The notes: generated from the sequence alone by a model not told the origin. Positions 26,020 to 34,920 are shown, numbered from the stretch's first letter. The stretch: DNA of 34,979 nucleotides from Bacteroidales bacterium (GCA_012798805.1 JAAZMM010000034.1:1-34979), one strand, 5' to 3'. A program made the numbers and translations.

Positions 26020-27123
26020 TTATGCCTGTTTTTTATAGGTAATGGCAGCCAGAATATTGAATATTACGGAAAATGCCCCCAGAGCCACAAAATTCTCCCA
26101 TTGTTCGGCAATAGTCGTCCCTTTCAAATAGACTGAACGCAAAATATCGATAAAATAACGCGGAGGCAAAGCATAAGTTATGATTTGTGCCCACTTCGGC
26201 ATGGAATCGATAGGTGTTAGCAGTCCGCTCATCATTATGAAAATCATGATGAAGAAGAACAATACGAACATCAGCTGTTGTAATGTGTCGGAGAAATTCG
26301 CAATTGTCAGACTGAGTCCGGAAATGGTGAGAATAAACAAAAATGCACCAAAGTAGATAGTCCCGACAGAACCGGTAGGTGACAGCTTATAGACGAACTT
26401 CACGATAAGCATTGAGATAAATAGCGCGAAAATCCCGATAAGCCAATAAGGAATCAGTTTGGAGAGAGTAAAATGAAAGCGATTGACCGGTGAAACGTTG
26501 ATCTGCTCAATTGTACCCATTTCTTTCTCTTCTACAATGCTCAATCCCGGCAGGAAACCGCACACCAGGATAAATATGATAATCATAAGAGCGGGAATCA
26601 TAAAATGAGAATAATTGAGTGTCGGATTAAAGCGATTTTGTACCGTTATCAATTCGGGCATTCGCTCCATACTTTTCTCGTTGGAAACTTCAGTAAGTGC
26701 ACGTGCAATAGTTTGTGCAATGTATTGAGTGCCCATAGATCCCTTTGTGGCATTTACGGCATTTGCCATTATGCTTATCTTTTGGGGTGTGGAGAGTGTC
26801 ATATCGCGCTCAAATCTCTTGGGGATCTGCACTATGATGTCAACGTTGCCATCCTCCAGATCCCTCATTGCAAGCTCAAATTCCGCAGTAGCTCTATATA
26901 ATATAAGGTCTTCAGCAGCACTGATATGTGACATGATGCGATGAGAAGTGGTCGAGTGATCGAGGTCAACAACTGCCACTTTGACATTGCGTACGTCCAT
27001 TGTAACCAGAAGCGGAGCAAATAGCATTATAAGTATAGGTAAAATAATTATCAGCTTAGGCAGGAATGAATCCCTGCCAAGCTTAATGAATTCCTTTTGC
27101 AACAATACGACGAATGGTCTCAT
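26020..27123 (-). CDS. ABC-2 type exporter permease (second of pair, YbhR-like)
   Basis: 367 residues from the ATG at 27123. An ATG at 27144 is also in frame, but 27123 has a GGAG motif seven bases upstream and leaves a four-base gap after the preceding stop, so it is preferred. One N-terminal helix (about 22-42) is followed by a periplasmic domain of about 125 residues and a cluster of five helices, the ABC2_membrane_3 architecture. The segment VEEKEMGTIEQINVSPVNRFHFTLSKLIPY is the typical cytoplasmic coupling region. It pairs with the upstream permease and two ATPase subunits. Substrate unknown. Confidence 0.88.
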   Translation of the reverse strand: MRPFVVLLQKEFIKLGRDSFLPKLIIILPILIMLFAPLLVTMDVRNVKVAVVDLDHSTTSHRIMSHISAAEDLILYRATAEFELAMRDLEDGNVDIIVQIPKRFERDMTLSTPQKISIMANAVNATKGSMGTQYIAQTIARALTEVSNEKSMERMPELITVQNRFNPTLNYSHFMIPALMIIIFILVCGFLPGLSIVEEKEMGTIEQINVSPVNRFHFTLSKLIPYWLIGIFALFISMLIVKFVYKLSPTGSVGTIYFGAFLFILTISGLSLTIANFSDTLQQLMFVLFFFIMIFIMMSGLLTPIDSMPKWAQIITYALPPRYFIDILRSVYLKGTTIAEQWENFVALGAFSVIFNILAAITYKKQA

Positions 27124-27127
27124 AGCA

Positions 27128-28222
27128 CTACTCCAATTTATCATTAAACCTGACCAGCGATATGCCGAAGACTGTTACGGTCATACCGAGCAGAATTAAA
27201 GCCTCTTTCCATACGGCCACAAGCGGCAGGCCCTGAATCATCATTTTGCGTATAGCCTCTATATACCAGCGTGCGGGGATGGTAACTGAAAACCATTGGA
27301 AAAATTTGGGAGCATTTTCAATGGGAAAAAGCATGCCCGAAAGCAGCAACACCGGCATCAGCATTACCACGGAAGAGATAAGAATAGCCATTACTTGCGT
27401 CTTGGCTATTATCGAGACAAGAAGTCCTAAAGAGAGCGACAGCACGATATAGAGCAATGAGAGTGAAAAGATGCCCCAAACGCCCCCCGACATAGGTACG
27501 TGCAGCAGATAGTAGGAAAGAATCAATATTATGGCCAGTACCACGCAGGAGATAAAGAAGTAGGGGATCATTTTGGCCAAAACAATCTTATTCGGGCGCA
27601 TTGGCGAAACGAGAAGTACTTCCATTGTTCCAACCTCCTTTTCACGCACGATCGAAACCGAAGTCATCATTGAGCAAACGAGGATGAAAATCAATCCGAG
27701 AATACCCGGAACAAAGTTGTAAGCACTCTTCATTTGTGGATTGAACAGCATCCTGGTTTCAAACATTTCCTGTACGGACTCCGTTTCAAGCAATATTTCC
27801 TGCATGTAAGCAGTTGCTGCTTCGGCCGTATTTACATCAGACGCATCAACTATCAACTGTATTATCGGTTTTGAGGGTACACCTGCAGCAATTTGCGCCA
27901 TGCGGCGATCATAATCGGGAGCAAACACTATTACGGCATTCACTTTACCCGAACGCAGCTGAGTGTCGATCTCATCCCGGCCAATATAACCGCAAAAGGT
28001 AAAATAGTCGTTGTGCGCAATACGATTGACGGCATCAATTACACCATCGGTGCGATCCGGAGCCACAACGGCTACATTTACATTATTCACCTCGGTAGAG
28101 ATGGCAAATCCGAACAACACTATCAATACTACGGGCATCATTATCACGACAAGCAATGTGCGCCTATCCCTCAAAATGTGCAGGGACTCTTTTTTTACAA
28201 AGGATAGAAAGGAACTAATCAT
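27128..28222 (-). CDS. ABC-2 type exporter permease (first of pair, YbhS-like)
   Basis: 364 residues with one N-terminal helix (about 23-43), a periplasmic domain and five C-terminal helices. The coupling segment VREKEVGTMEVLLVSPMRPNKIVLAKMIPY is characteristic of the family. The start codon overlaps the stop of the upstream ATPase gene in an ATGA arrangement, indicating translational coupling. Together with the next permease it forms a heterodimeric transmembrane core like YbhS/YbhR of E. coli. Such pumps have been linked to export of drugs, cations or hydrophobic compounds; nothing here fixes the substrate. Confidence 0.9.
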   Translation of the reverse strand: MISSFLSFVKKESLHILRDRRTLLVVIMMPVVLIVLFGFAISTEVNNVNVAVVAPDRTDGVIDAVNRIAHNDYFTFCGYIGRDEIDTQLRSGKVNAVIVFAPDYDRRMAQIAAGVPSKPIIQLIVDASDVNTAEAATAYMQEILLETESVQEMFETRMLFNPQMKSAYNFVPGILGLIFILVCSMMTSVSIVREKEVGTMEVLLVSPMRPNKIVLAKMIPYFFISCVVLAIILILSYYLLHVPMSGGVWGIFSLSLLYIVLSLSLGLLVSIIAKTQVMAILISSVVMLMPVLLLSGMLFPIENAPKFFQWFSVTIPARWYIEAIRKMMIQGLPLVAVWKEALILLGMTVTVFGISLVRFNDKLE

Positions 28223-28968
28223 ATTAATAACTCTCCTCTTATTGCATCGCGGGCCAACGAACGGAAGACCTCATCCATTGATCCGGCATTGAATTGTTGC
28301 TTTAAACGGGTAGGTGTATTCAAGGCCCGCACCTCGCCATCCACCATAATGGAGACACGCGAGCAATATTCGGCCTCATCCATATAGTGGGTGGTCACAA
28401 AAATAGTCGTTCCTCCCTCAGCAGCCTCATAGATCATTTCCCAGAATTGACGACGCGTGACCGGATCCACACCGCCCGTCGGCTCATCCAAAAAGACCAC
28501 TTCGGGACTATGAACACCTGCAATTGCAAAAGCGAGCTTCTGCTTCCATCCCAATGGCAAAGCGCCCACTAGCGTATCCCGCTCAGAAGAAAACTTAAGT
28601 TGGGCAAGCAGCTGATCTCTGCGCTCTTCCGTGGTTTGTTTCGACAGACCGTAAATACCGGCAAAAAGAGTGATGTTTTCAGCCACTGTAAGGTTGTTGT
28701 AGAGCGAAAATCGCTGGCTCATGTAGCCTATATGGCGTTTGATCATCTCTCCTTCGCGCATAATATCAAATCCTGCCACCGTGCCGCTTCCCGAAGTGGG
28801 ATAACTCAAGCCGCTGAGCATACGCATTGCTGTGGTTTTACCTGCACCGTTGGCGCCGAGAAAACCAAAAATTTCTCCCCGATAAACATCAAAAGAGATA
28901 TCATTTACCGCAGTGAAGTTACCAAAGCGTTTGGTGAGGTTGCGTACTGAAATAACTATATCACTCAT
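28219..28968 (-). CDS. ABC transporter ATP-binding subunit with degenerate signature motif
   Basis: 249 residues. Walker A is GANGAGKT (38-45), Walker B ends VVFLDEP (D161, catalytic E162), and the switch histidine H194 is present (VTTHYMDEAE). The ABC signature is altered to LPLGWKQ (137-143) in place of LSGGQ. This variant is known in the second nucleotide-binding half of YbhF-like proteins. ATGA overlaps with the genes on both sides link it tightly to the second ATPase and the first permease. It should form a heterodimer with the other ATPase subunit. Confidence 0.93.
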   Translation of the reverse strand: MSDIVISVRNLTKRFGNFTAVNDISFDVYRGEIFGFLGANGAGKTTAMRMLSGLSYPTSGSGTVAGFDIMREGEMIKRHIGYMSQRFSLYNNLTVAENITLFAGIYGLSKQTTEERRDQLLAQLKFSSERDTLVGALPLGWKQKLAFAIAGVHSPEVVFLDEPTGGVDPVTRRQFWEMIYEAAEGGTTIFVTTHYMDEAEYCSRVSIMVDGEVRALNTPTRLKQQFNAGSMDEVFRSLARDAIRGELLI

Positions 28969-29864
28969 TTTTTCATCAGATTCATAAATACATCTTCGAT
29001 AGTAGGCTCCGTCGGGATAAGGGTGAGGTTACCCAAATATTCTAGTTTTTCTCTGAAGTGCTCTTCGTTAAATCGCTCATCTGCAACAAGGTGGTGTGTT
29101 TGTCCAAATGGATAACACTCCAGCACGCCTTCGATTTTTCGTGCTGCGCCGAGCAGGGCAAACATATTATCTGCGCTGATAGTATAGAGTTGCGAATCAA
29201 ACTTCCCTATAATTCCCGGCGGAGTATCTATCCCCAGGATCCGTCCCTCATTGCAGAGCGCTATGCGGTCGCAAAGGAAAGCCTCATCCATATAGGGTGT
29301 AGAGACCAGTATGGTTATTCCTTTGGTTTTCAGGCTTTTCAGCATATCCCAAAGCTCGCTTCGCGAAAGAGCATCGATGCCGGTTGTCGGCTCATCAAGG
29401 AAGAGCACGCCCGGATGGTGGATCAAGGCACAAGAGAGGGCCAGTTTTTGCTTCATACCGCCCGATAAGTTGCGGGCCTGGCGTTTTTTGAAGGGCTCGA
29501 TTTGCTTGTAAATAGGGGCAACCAGATCGTAAGAATCCTTAACTTTAACACCGAAAAGAGAGGCAAAGAAAGTGAGGTTTTCCTCCACTGTCAGGTCAGG
29601 ATAAAGGGAAAATCTACCCGGCATATATCCCACCCGCGAGCGTATTTTAATATAGTCTTTTACAATGTCCAGCCCCTCTATTTTGGCTGTGCCTTCATCA
29701 GGGTTGAGCAATGTGGTCAGGAGGCGGAAAAGCGTAGTTTTCCCTGCGCCGTCCGGCCCTATCAGGCCAAAAAGTTCCCCTTGCTCAACCGAAAAGGAGA
29801 CCGAATCGAGGGCTTTTGTTTTTCCGAAACTCTTTGAGAGACTATTTACCTCTATGACGTTCAT
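28965..29864 (-). CDS. ABC transporter ATP-binding subunit lacking the switch histidine
   Basis: 299 residues. Walker A is GPDGAGKT (36-43), the signature LSGGMKQ (133-139) is canonical, and Walker B LFLDEP carries D157 and E158. The H-loop position is proline (VSTPYMDEA, P190) rather than histidine. A C-terminal extension of about 80 residues (ending IEDVFMNLMKK) resembles the linker of DrrA/YbhF-type ATPases. Together with the next gene it corresponds to the two halves of YbhF, here as separate chains. The gene begins one base after the membrane fusion protein stop. Confidence 0.93.
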   Translation of the reverse strand: MNVIEVNSLSKSFGKTKALDSVSFSVEQGELFGLIGPDGAGKTTLFRLLTTLLNPDEGTAKIEGLDIVKDYIKIRSRVGYMPGRFSLYPDLTVEENLTFFASLFGVKVKDSYDLVAPIYKQIEPFKKRQARNLSGGMKQKLALSCALIHHPGVLFLDEPTTGIDALSRSELWDMLKSLKTKGITILVSTPYMDEAFLCDRIALCNEGRILGIDTPPGIIGKFDSQLYTISADNMFALLGAARKIEGVLECYPFGQTHHLVADERFNEEHFREKLEYLGNLTLIPTEPTIEDVFMNLMKK

Positions 29865-29865
29865 A

Positions 29866-30753
29866 CTACAGCTTTACGTTTCCTGACAATCCTATTTTAA
29901 GACGACCGTCATTGTTTACGGCAATTTTTACAGCATAGACCAGGTTGGCACGTGAATCCTGCGTTTGTATTGTTTTTGGGGTAAATTCACTTTCGGAGGC
30001 AATCCATGTGATGATACCTTTATAATCGTAAAGCTCGGTGCCGCCGAAATCAGCGACAACTGTCACCTGATCACCAATCTTCAGGTCGCCCAGCTGATCG
30101 GAAGTGAAATAGGCGCGAAGGAAAATCTTGTCAAGGTCGGCAACTTTCATCAGAGGCCTTCCCATAGAGGCCAATTCGCCTTCCTGAGCATACTTTGCCA
30201 GCACAATACCATCGATAGGCGATACTATATAGCATTTAGAAATGAGATCGGTCAAAGCTTCAATCTGTGCTTCCAGGGCTACTGCGTTGCTGTTGATGGT
30301 GGCGGTGTTTTTGTCGAGGGTGGAAAGTGTTGCAGAAAGCTGACTCTTGAGAATGCGTATATGCGCCTCAATGTCGTCAAATTGTTTCTGTGTGGCGGCA
30401 CCATCCCTAAGCATGTTTGTTACGCGCTTAAGTTCCATTTGTTGTTTTTCTATCTGCTCTTTCAGCACCGCAACCTGTGCTTTTGTGTCGGGACGGCTGT
30501 CGAGTAATGCCGAAAGTTGTGCCGACAACTGTTTGTGCTGAAGGTAAAGTTGCAAACTATCGATTTTGCCAACTTTAATGCCTGCCTTAACCGGCATTCC
30601 CTCTTCAACGTCAAAACTCAGAATGCGTCCGTTAGCTTCAGATGAAATCACCACTTCGGTCGCTTCAAAGGTGCCCTGTGCATCAAAATCCGTCTTGTTG
30701 CCACACGATGATACGGTAAGTAGTATTATGGCGATGTAGGTGAGTCGTTTCAT
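29866..30753 (-). CDS. HlyD-family periplasmic adaptor (membrane fusion) lipoprotein
   Basis: 295 residues with lipobox VSSC (C17), so it is lipid-anchored rather than held by an N-terminal helix. The N-terminal biotinyl-lipoyl half (EATEVVISSEANGRILSFDVEEGMPV) is followed by an alpha-helical hairpin at about 70-170, rich in Q, E, K and L heptads, then the second lipoyl half (YIVSPIDGIVLAKYAQEGE) and a beta-barrel. It bridges the ABC-2 permeases and the TolC-like channel encoded four bases upstream. The architecture is like YbhG of E. coli. Confidence 0.92.
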   Translation of the reverse strand: MKRLTYIAIILLTVSSCGNKTDFDAQGTFEATEVVISSEANGRILSFDVEEGMPVKAGIKVGKIDSLQLYLQHKQLSAQLSALLDSRPDTKAQVAVLKEQIEKQQMELKRVTNMLRDGAATQKQFDDIEAHIRILKSQLSATLSTLDKNTATINSNAVALEAQIEALTDLISKCYIVSPIDGIVLAKYAQEGELASMGRPLMKVADLDKIFLRAYFTSDQLGDLKIGDQVTVVADFGGTELYDYKGIITWIASESEFTPKTIQTQDSRANLVYAVKIAVNNDGRLKIGLSGNVKL

Positions 30754-30757
30754 TTCT

Positions 30758-32038
30758 TTATTTTTCGTTTAATGTATGTTTTAATCTGTAAATAGCTTGT
30801 AGCAGCTCTATCTCATGCATATTATAATTGAGTATTGCCGTCGTTTCTTCATTGATGGTACGCAATAGGTCAGTGGCATCAATGACCCCATTTTCAAGCT
30901 TTGACTCCGCTGCCATACGTACGGAACGACGTAGCTCTACAATACGGGTGTCATCCTCAATTGCCTTACGCAGTCGGGTAATCTCACCATCTTCTTGTGT
31001 GGTCAGCATTTGAGTGTTGAACTGCAACACATCACGCTGAACATCCAGTTGTTGTTTGGCCACCTCCAATTTTTTGAGATTGTTTTTTCTGGTGTAGAAT
31101 GCACTCAGATCCCAAGATAGACGCACGCCTACAATGGCATTCAATGTCAGATCCGACTCAACCATGCTCTTAAACATATCCATACCGGGATAGCCGTAAA
31201 AGCCTTGTGCGAAAAGACCCAAACGGGGCATTACCGAAGAGTTTATAGCTCTTTTCTGCGCTGCCAATCTGTTTTCCTGCGCATCGAGCAGGGCAAATTC
31301 GGGACGATTTGAGGTGTAACTATGGATAATTTGCTCAACCGGTCGTTCCAACTTACCGGACTTCAGCGATTGACCTATGAAAATCTCCAACATACGGCGA
31401 TAGCTGGCCAGAGAAGACTCTACAAGGCCTAATTGCTGTTTGGCGGTAAGAAGTTCAGCCTCAATCATATCAACATCGGACTGCAGTGCAACACCGTTTT
31501 TATGATATGTGCGCATACGTGCCAGGTTGCTTTTCAGCACTTCAATCATGGTTTTAGTCTGCTCCACGCGTTCATCCAGCAATAAAATGCCGAAGTAGAG
31601 ACCATCTATCCTTGCATCCAGATCATAAAGTGACACATCTACACGACTGCGCTGTTCGGCAGCCTCCGCTTTGGCCATAGCCCTGTTCGCTCTGGAATAA
31701 CCGCCATCCCAAATGGTTTGACTTACATCAATGGCCACCTTGTATTGATCTTTGTTAAGCCCCGTCATATCGGAATCGCCGGTTTGCATAAGGGGTTTGA
31801 AGGCTTCCGGGAAGGCAGGAGCAACAGTTTGATATGTGGCTTGACCCGATATGGCAAATTGCGGTATCCAGATTTTTGCCGCATTTGACAAATTGAACTG
31901 TTCGGTCTGGGCAATAAGATTGTATTGCCTGATTTCAGGGTAGTGCTCCCTGGCAAGACGGCGACACTCATCAAGTGTTTGTGCCCTCACGCCTAATGTC
32001 AATAGAAGAAGTATAAATGCTGAATAAAGTCGTTTCAT
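30758..32038 (-). CDS. TolC-family outer membrane efflux protein
   Basis: 426 residues, with a cleavable signal peptide (ending GVRAQ). The mature N-terminus TLDECRRLAREHYPEIRQYNL is typical of OEP/TolC proteins. Two repeated long helical regions (about 130-225 and 310-400) and short beta segments fit the alpha-barrel/beta-barrel trimer. It is the exit duct of the tripartite exporter encoded downstream. Its ATG lies one base after the TetR stop, so the regulator and channel are co-translated. Confidence 0.92.
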   Translation of the reverse strand: MKRLYSAFILLLLTLGVRAQTLDECRRLAREHYPEIRQYNLIAQTEQFNLSNAAKIWIPQFAISGQATYQTVAPAFPEAFKPLMQTGDSDMTGLNKDQYKVAIDVSQTIWDGGYSRANRAMAKAEAAEQRSRVDVSLYDLDARIDGLYFGILLLDERVEQTKTMIEVLKSNLARMRTYHKNGVALQSDVDMIEAELLTAKQQLGLVESSLASYRRMLEIFIGQSLKSGKLERPVEQIIHSYTSNRPEFALLDAQENRLAAQKRAINSSVMPRLGLFAQGFYGYPGMDMFKSMVESDLTLNAIVGVRLSWDLSAFYTRKNNLKKLEVAKQQLDVQRDVLQFNTQMLTTQEDGEITRLRKAIEDDTRIVELRRSVRMAAESKLENGVIDATDLLRTINEETTAILNYNMHEIELLQAIYRLKHTLNEK

Positions 32039-32039
32039 A

Positions 32040-32666
32040 CTATTGTTTGATTATACGCTTCATTATTAATTCGATGTTTTCTGCTTTACGTTCAGCAAGA
32101 AATTTCTCTCTGTCCGGATTCATTTCACCCATGACCGGCCCGATAAACGGGTATGCAATGAATGGGAAGACATTAAGCGACATTATCGTAATCAGCAGTA
32201 CCTGAATGTCCGTTTTCTCAATTTCCCCCCGCTCGGCAGCTGCATCAGCCTCTTTTTGAAGATCGACTATCAACACCTTGACAAAACTCGCAATACGCTC
32301 ATATAACAGGTCGTATAGCTCGGGACTGGAGATCGTCGCGTTTAGAAAAAATCTCGGTAACAGGGGATTGGCCACCATAATGTCAAACTGTGATGCTATG
32401 CCATCTTTCAGTCGATCAACAAAGAGCATATTGGGGTTGCCCAGTGCGGCAAGTATGGCTTCTTTAAAAGTTTCCACAGTCTTCTCGATGATACGATCAA
32501 AAAGCTGTTTTTTGGTGCGAAAGTAGTAATGCAGCATGGCATGCGTTACTCCCGCCTTCTGCGCAATGCTTGTGGTGCGGGCACCGTCATAACCCTTTGT
32601 CAGAAACTCCTGTTCTGCCGCCTTCAGTATCAGCTGCTCGTTGTCTGTTTTTTCAATTTCAGTCAT
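32040..32666 (-). CDS. TetR-family transcriptional regulator of the exporter operon
   Basis: 208 residues. The N-terminal TetR helix-turn-helix covers about 10-56 (ILKAAEQEFLTKGYDGARTTSIAQKAGVTHAMLHYYFRTKKQLF), with the recognition helix near 41-49. The C-terminal half is a helical ligand-binding domain of unknown specificity. It is the first gene of the seven-gene operon, and two overlapping palindromes lie at 32701-32731, so it probably represses its own operon and responds to an exported compound. Confidence 0.93.
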   Translation of the reverse strand: MTEIEKTDNEQLILKAAEQEFLTKGYDGARTTSIAQKAGVTHAMLHYYFRTKKQLFDRIIEKTVETFKEAILAALGNPNMLFVDRLKDGIASQFDIMVANPLLPRFFLNATISSPELYDLLYERIASFVKVLIVDLQKEADAAAERGEIEKTDIQVLLITIMSLNVFPFIAYPFIGPVMGEMNPDREKFLAERKAENIELIMKRIIKQ

Positions 32667-32700
32667 AATTATTTATTTAATATTATATGATAACCCAAAT

Positions 32701-32732
32701 GTTAGACAAATTTGTTTAACAATTTTGTTAAC
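32701..32732. promoter_or_regulatory. Two overlapping palindromes, probable TetR operators
   Basis: The first is GTTAGACAAA/TTTGTTTAAC (32701-32720), a 20-base palindrome with one mismatched pair. The second is TTAACAA-TT-TTGTTAA (32716-32731), perfect with a two-base centre. Both share the half-site TTAAC-A. They lie 35-66 bases upstream of the tetR start and just downstream of a candidate -7 box. Confidence 0.6.
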
Positions 32733-32733
32733 G

Positions 32734-32741
32734 CAAAAATA
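32734..32741 (-). promoter_or_regulatory. Candidate -7 promoter box for the exporter operon
   Basis: The minus strand reads TATTTTTG, an exact TAnnTTTG match. The predicted start of transcription falls inside the palindrome cluster, the expected layout for repression. The -33 element is weak (TTG at 32760-32758 with a short spacer). Confidence 0.45.
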
Positions 32742-32781
32742 AGGCAAAACTTTTGAACAATGAAATTTTTTTTAAAAGATT

Positions 32782-33774
32782 TTAGGAATAGGAGGCGATA
32801 AGCTCCCTGATTTCGGTTTTAGCGACCTTCCAGCGCGGAATATCGATCTTTGGTCCGATTACTTCCACTACTTTTGCTGAAATAATGGAACCCACCTCGC
32901 CACAAACCTTCAATGGCATGCCCAGAGAGTGGGCGTAGATAAATCCGGCAGCATAGATATCGCCGGCACCTGTGGCGTCGATTGTATTTGCAGGCCAGGC
33001 CTGAATATAGTGATATTGGTCGCCCTGACGCAGCATTGAGCCATCTTTTCCAATCTTTACCACGGCAATGTCGCAGAGCTCCGCAATGGCATCAAGCGCC
33101 TGTCGAGGCTCCAGGCCGGTAAATGATGTAGCTTCCGTCTCGTTGGCAAACACTATGTCGATATAATTTTTGACGATATCGTGCAGAAAAGCATTATTGG
33201 ACTCCACGACATTGTAGCTCGCCATATCGAGACAAATGATCATTCCTTTCTCTTTGCCAATCTCCACTGCACGGCGGATAAGACGCTGGTTCTGCACCAG
33301 ATAGCCCTCAAGGTAGAGATAGTCATATCCGTCAAAATATTCCGGTTTCAGATCTTCCGGCTCCAGCTGCAATGCCGCTCCGAGGTAGGTGGCGAAGGTC
33401 CTGTCTGCATTAGGAGCGGTAATAAATACCATAGCGCGGCCTGAGGCGGCGGTGCCGATAAGCAAGTTGGAGCGGATACCATTTTGCACCTGTTCTGCCT
33501 TGAAGAGCGACCCAAGCTCGTCGTCGCCCACCTTGCCTATGAATCCCGCCGGCATCCCGAAGATGGCGGCTCCGGAGATGGTGTTTGCTGCTGAGCCTCC
33601 TGCCACATACTGAACCCCGATTTTCTTGAGACTCTCCCAAATTATATTGCCCGTTTTTGCATCCACGTGCTGCATACTGCCTTCCGGCAGATTGAACTTG
33701 GTAAGGAGTGAACTATCGGGGAGAATTGCGAGAATGTCAGTCAGTGCGTTGCCTATGCCGAGTATGGATTTCAT
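32782..33774 (-). CDS. PfkB-family sugar or nucleoside kinase (adenosine kinase-like)
   Basis: 330 residues of the ribokinase/PfkB fold. The N-terminal GIGNALTDIL (6-15), the substrate-side GGSAANTISGAA (59-70) and the C-terminal PfkB signature DATGAGD (266-272) with catalytic base D272 are all intact. The full-length match and the VAGGSAANT segment resemble proteins annotated as adenosine kinase in Bacteroidetes, but ribose, fructose or other substrates cannot be excluded. It is a single gene, reading away from the flippase-like gene; about 115 bases separate its stop from the tetR start. Confidence 0.88.
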   Translation of the reverse strand: MKSILGIGNALTDILAILPDSSLLTKFNLPEGSMQHVDAKTGNIIWESLKKIGVQYVAGGSAANTISGAAIFGMPAGFIGKVGDDELGSLFKAEQVQNGIRSNLLIGTAASGRAMVFITAPNADRTFATYLGAALQLEPEDLKPEYFDGYDYLYLEGYLVQNQRLIRRAVEIGKEKGMIICLDMASYNVVESNNAFLHDIVKNYIDIVFANETEATSFTGLEPRQALDAIAELCDIAVVKIGKDGSMLRQGDQYHYIQAWPANTIDATGAGDIYAAGFIYAHSLGMPLKVCGEVGSIISAKVVEVIGPKIDIPRWKVAKTEIRELIASYS

Positions 33775-33805
33775 CTTTTATAGTGTTATTCAGTTTCTTT
33801 GGCCA

Positions 33806-33813
33806 CAAACATA
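33806..33813 (-). promoter_or_regulatory. Candidate -7 promoter box for the PfkB-family kinase
   Basis: The minus strand reads TATGTTTG, an exact TAnnTTTG match, 31 bases upstream of the kinase ATG. A TTG at 33839-33837 lies near the -33 position with a slightly long spacer of 23 bases. Confidence 0.5.
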
Positions 33814-33823
33814 AGAATTTTTG

Positions 33824-33831
33824 TACTTTTG
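33824..33831 (+). promoter_or_regulatory. Candidate -7 promoter box for the flippase-like gene
   Basis: TACTTTTG exactly matches TAnnTTTG, 20 bases before the ATG, with TTTG at 33798-33801 as a -33 element (spacer 22 bases, close to the usual 19-21). Confidence 0.6.
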
Positions 33832-33851
33832 CGCTACAATCCGTGATCAAT

Positions 33852-34886
33852 ATGAAGAAGAAGAGGAAGATTAAGATAAAAGATGTGGTAAAATATCTGC
33901 TGATGCTCGCTCTGGCCGCTCTGCTGCTCTATTTTGCCTTCCGTGATATAAGTTGGAATGATTTCGTGTCGGGCCTGCGCAGTTGCAATTACTGGTGGAT
34001 CCTTCTATCGATGGTGATAGCCTGGATTATCGTGATTCTCAGGGGGTGGAGATGGCGTCTGATGATGCGACCGCTGAGCAAGGATATTACCCGCCTGGAG
34101 GCCTACGACGCCTATAATATCTGTTATCTGGCCAATCTGGTTCTGCCCCGCTCGGGGGAGGTGGTCAGGTGCGGCCTGATCGCCAATAGCGGAAAGGCTA
34201 CATTTGAGGGAGTTCTTGGTACCGTCGTACTCGAAAGAACCTGGGATTTGCTCTGTGTGGTGCTTGTCACTTTGCCTCTTTTCTTTTTCGGTACATTCAA
34301 GGATTTTCTCATCGAAAAGATGTGGTATCCGGTTGTGGAGTCGCTTCCATTCAGTACTGTTTGGCTCGTTGTCGCCATAATTCTCTTCATCGTAGTGCTC
34401 GTGCTGATATTCCGTGCCTATCGAAAAAAGATTGCAGCCACAAAGTTCGGTGCCAGGGTCATCAAGGTTTGGAAAGGACTTGTAGAGGGAGTTAAAGCGG
34501 GCTTCAGGATGGAGCAGAAATGGGCGTTTTTCGTTTACACTGCTCTGATTTGGATAGGTTACTGGGCAATGAGCCTCTTTACGCTCTATGCATTTCCTGC
34601 AGCTGCCGGTTTGACGCTTTGGGATGCCCTCTTTTTGATGGTAGTGGGTTCGCTTGGATGGATTGTTCCCGTACAAGGAGGTTTTGGAGCCTATCACTTC
34701 ATTGTGGCAATGACACTGGTTCCCGTCTATGGATTTACCCAATCAGATGGATTGATCTTTGCTACGATTTCCCACGAGTCACAAGTGGTACAGATGCTCA
34801 TCGTGGGTATCATATCCCTTATCACCTATGCTATCTATAGCAAGAAGTACAAGAAGCCGGTGCAACACTCCGAAAAGGAGCTATGA
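33852..34886 (+). CDS. Flippase-like integral membrane protein (LPG_synthase_TM / UPF0104 type)
   Basis: 344 residues from the ATG at 33852. The frame is open upstream to 33708, but that part overlaps the divergent kinase gene and the promoter region, and this ATG begins a typical lysine-rich cytoplasmic start (MKKKRKIKIK). About eight membrane helices follow. The family hallmarks NLVLPRSGEVVRCGLIA (95-111) and GTVVLERTWDL (123-133) are present. This is the membrane domain of lysylphosphatidylglycerol synthases without the soluble aminoacyl-transferase part, so it likely moves or handles a lipid, not aminoacylates it. The substrate is unknown. Confidence 0.88.
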   Translation: MKKKRKIKIKDVVKYLLMLALAALLLYFAFRDISWNDFVSGLRSCNYWWILLSMVIAWIIVILRGWRWRLMMRPLSKDITRLEAYDAYNICYLANLVLPRSGEVVRCGLIANSGKATFEGVLGTVVLERTWDLLCVVLVTLPLFFFGTFKDFLIEKMWYPVVESLPFSTVWLVVAIILFIVVLVLIFRAYRKKIAATKFGARVIKVWKGLVEGVKAGFRMEQKWAFFVYTALIWIGYWAMSLFTLYAFPAAAGLTLWDALFLMVVGSLGWIVPVQGGFGAYHFIVAMTLVPVYGFTQSDGLIFATISHESQVVQMLIVGIISLITYAIYSKKYKKPVQHSEKEL

Positions 34887-34920
34887 TCTTGAAAGTCTGG
34901 TGTAAATATAAACTCTCTTT

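Noticed and set aside
33708-33851. N-terminal extension of the flippase-like protein
   Set aside because: It would overlap the kinase gene and both promoter boxes; the ATG at 33852 gives the standard family N-terminus.
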